NCBI GenBank assembly: GCA_005885085.1
Contig: VAXY01000204.1
Location: 1 to 7,100, forward strand
Source: Actinomycetota bacterium
Lineage (GTDB): Bacteria > Actinomycetota > Thermoleophilia > Gaiellales > Gaiellaceae
Length of the DNA: 7,100 bases
Direction of reading: 5' to 3'
A program made the translations under genes and the position numbers. This document shows, piece after piece, positions 5,888 through 7,100 of the stretch (position 1 is the stretch's first letter; every line of letters starts with the position of its first letter). The notes beneath the pieces were generated by a model. The model was not told the origin of the DNA, did not search any database, and saw only the letters and a program-made list of their open reading frames with translations.

Positions 5888-5924
5888 ACGAGTCCCGCCC
5901 CGGGTCAACCGGGGCGGGACTCGT
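5888..5924 (+). terminator. Strong 16-bp hairpin between binding protein and permease genes
   Basis: ACGAGTCCCGCCCCGG (5888-5903) and CCGGGGCGGGACTCGT (5909-5924) pair perfectly around a GTCAA loop. Only a weak tail (TCATAATG) follows, so it probably acts as a partial terminator or a 3' stabiliser. In importer operons this arrangement commonly makes the binding protein more abundant than the permeases. The permease ATG lies 19 nt further on, so full termination would silence it unless another promoter exists. Confidence 0.75.
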
Positions 5925-5942
5925 TCATAATGCGGTGACGCG

Positions 5943-7100
5943 ATGCTGACCTACATCCTCCGGCGGATTCTCTACAGCATTCCGGTGCTGATCGCGACGA
6001 GCTGGTTCGTCTCGATCACCGGCGATCCGCTGGGCCGGATCCGGGCGAATCCCAACATCACAAGGGAGCAGTATCACGCGATCGAGCATTCGAAGCGGCT
6101 CGATCGCCCCGTGGTCGTGCGGTACGGCTACTGGATCCGCGACGCGATCACGAAAAAGTTCGGCACGACGCTCTTCGGCCAGCGGAAGATCTGGCCGGAC
6201 CTCAAGCGTGTGATGGGGCACACGGTGCAGTTCATCCTGAGCGCGATCATCATTTCCGTCATCTTCGGGATCGCGATCGGGGTCTACTCCGCCTTACGCC
6301 AGTACTCCCTATTCGACTACACAGCGACCACCTTGAGCTTCATCGGCTTCGCGACGCCTGTGTTCTGGCTCGCGCTGATGATGCAGGTCCTGATGGTCCA
6401 GATCTTCCTCAAATGGAACGTCAGGATCTTCTACACCTCAGGCTTATCGTCGCCGGTGAACGCCGGCCACGGGTTCCATTTCTTCATCGACCGGGTGCAG
6501 CACCTCGCGCTGCCGGTGATGGCGCTGTGCGCGCTCAGCATCGCGACCTACAGCCGCTACATGCGGGCCTCGATGCTGGAGGTGCTCAACTCGGACTACG
6601 TGCGCACCGCCCGCGCCAAGGGCCTGCTGGAGCGCCGCGTGATCATGAAGCACGCGTTCCGCAACGCGCTGATCCCGCTGGTCACTGTCGTCGCGCTCGA
6701 CTTCGGCGCTCTCTTCGCCGGCGCGATCGTCACGGAGACGATCTTCACGCTCGACGGGATGGGTTTCTACTTCATCAACGCCCTGGAGGCGAGCGATCCC
6801 TATCCGGTGATGGCGTGGCTGATGGTCGTCGCGACGATGGTGATCCTCTTCAACCTGATCGCCGACATCCTGTACGGCGTCTTCGATCCGCGGATTGACC
6901 GCAGCGTCCACGATCCCACGCTCGCGGTGGCGCCGCCCGGGTCGGACGTCTCGGTGCAGCCGTCGCTGCCGGCCGATCCGAGCGAGCTCACGTACCAGTA
7001 CGGGCTCGAGGTCGCGGCGCGCAGCCAGTGGGCGTACGCCCGCCGCCGCTTCATGCGGCACCGGCTCGCGCTCGGCAGCCTCGTCCTGCTGCTCGGCATC
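5943..7100 (+). CDS. Peptide-type ABC permease, DppB-like, fused in frame to a DppC-like N-terminus (runs off window)
   Basis: The frame is open from ATG 5943 to the window end (386 codons). An in-frame TAA at 5928 makes this ATG the first possible start; GGTGA at 5934-5938 is a weak Shine-Dalgarno. Residues 1-318 are a complete DppB-like inner-membrane permease. They comprise the N-terminal helix MLTYILRRILYSIPVLIATS, a YGYWIRDAITKKFGTT periplasmic segment, and several membrane helices. The EAA loop contacting the ATPase starts with DYVRTARAKGL at 218-228 and continues to about 245, and the usual closing LYGVFDPRI is at 310-318. A Pro/Asp/Ser-rich linker follows (about 319-355). Then GLEVAARSQWAYARRRF and HRLALGSLVLLLG match the typical N-terminus of the partner permease DppC. 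No stop lies between. It is therefore either a true fusion that supplies both halves of the channel, or a lost stop codon. The ATPase genes presumably lie downstream. Confidence 0.9.
   Translation, partial: MLTYILRRILYSIPVLIATSWFVSITGDPLGRIRANPNITREQYHAIEHSKRLDRPVVVRYGYWIRDAITKKFGTTLFGQRKIWPDLKRVMGHTVQFILSAIIISVIFGIAIGVYSALRQYSLFDYTATTLSFIGFATPVFWLALMMQVLMVQIFLKWNVRIFYTSGLSSPVNAGHGFHFFIDRVQHLALPVMALCALSIATYSRYMRASMLEVLNSDYVRTARAKGLLERRVIMKHAFRNALIPLVTVVALDFGALFAGAIVTETIFTLDGMGFYFINALEASDPYPVMAWLMVVATMVILFNLIADILYGVFDPRIDRSVHDPTLAVAPPGSDVSVQPSLPADPSELTYQYGLEVAARSQWAYARRRFMRHRLALGSLVLLLGI

Noticed and set aside
6413..6898. Plus-strand open frame inside the permease gene
   Set aside because: Out of frame with the permease, Arg-rich, and ends exactly within the conserved DppB C-terminus. 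It is a shadow.

Overview
The window is high-GC bacterial DNA. Gene style and protein sequences look most like Actinomycetota of the class Thermoleophilia (Gaiellales or Solirubrobacterales type). That placement rests on recognised sequence flavour, not on a search, and is moderately confident at best. All supported genes lie on the plus strand. There are two blocks.

Block 1 (1-3893) is part of an F-type ATP synthase operon in the usual order: atpE (c), atpF (b), atpH (delta), atpA (alpha), atpG (gamma). The genes are packed with overlaps or near-overlaps as far as atpA. Several things are irregular. atpH has no ATG, GTG or TTG at its conserved N-terminus; its best start is an ATA that overlaps the atpF stop and has a well-placed Shine-Dalgarno. 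atpA is broken as written: one short loss near codon 6 and a second, inferred at about 43 nt, just before the Walker A region put its parts into three frames. A 163-bp gap with a strong palindrome separates atpA from atpG. The last 400 nt of atpG use visibly different codons. atpD (beta) and atpC (epsilon), which normally follow atpG, are absent; a run of hairpins ending in a good intrinsic terminator follows instead.

Block 2 (about 4120-7100) is the start of a peptide/nickel-type (family 5, Dpp/Opp-like) ABC importer operon. It holds a secreted solute-binding protein with four cysteine pairs and no lipobox, then a very stable 16-bp hairpin, then a DppB-like permease. The permease frame continues without a stop into a recognisable DppC-like N-terminus at the window edge, suggesting a fused DppB-DppC membrane subunit.

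The ATP synthase subunits belong to one membrane rotary enzyme: c and b in or anchored to Fo, delta as stator link, alpha in the catalytic head, gamma as central shaft. They cannot make a working enzyme without beta and epsilon from elsewhere. The binding protein and permease form the capture and channel parts of an importer whose ATPase subunits would lie beyond position 7100. I see no clearly novel defence, mobile or RNA system. The points most worth checking are the truncated and frameshifted ATP synthase operon, the ATA start, the permease fusion and the palindromic element inside the operon. Assembly error is a serious rival explanation for the atpA breaks.
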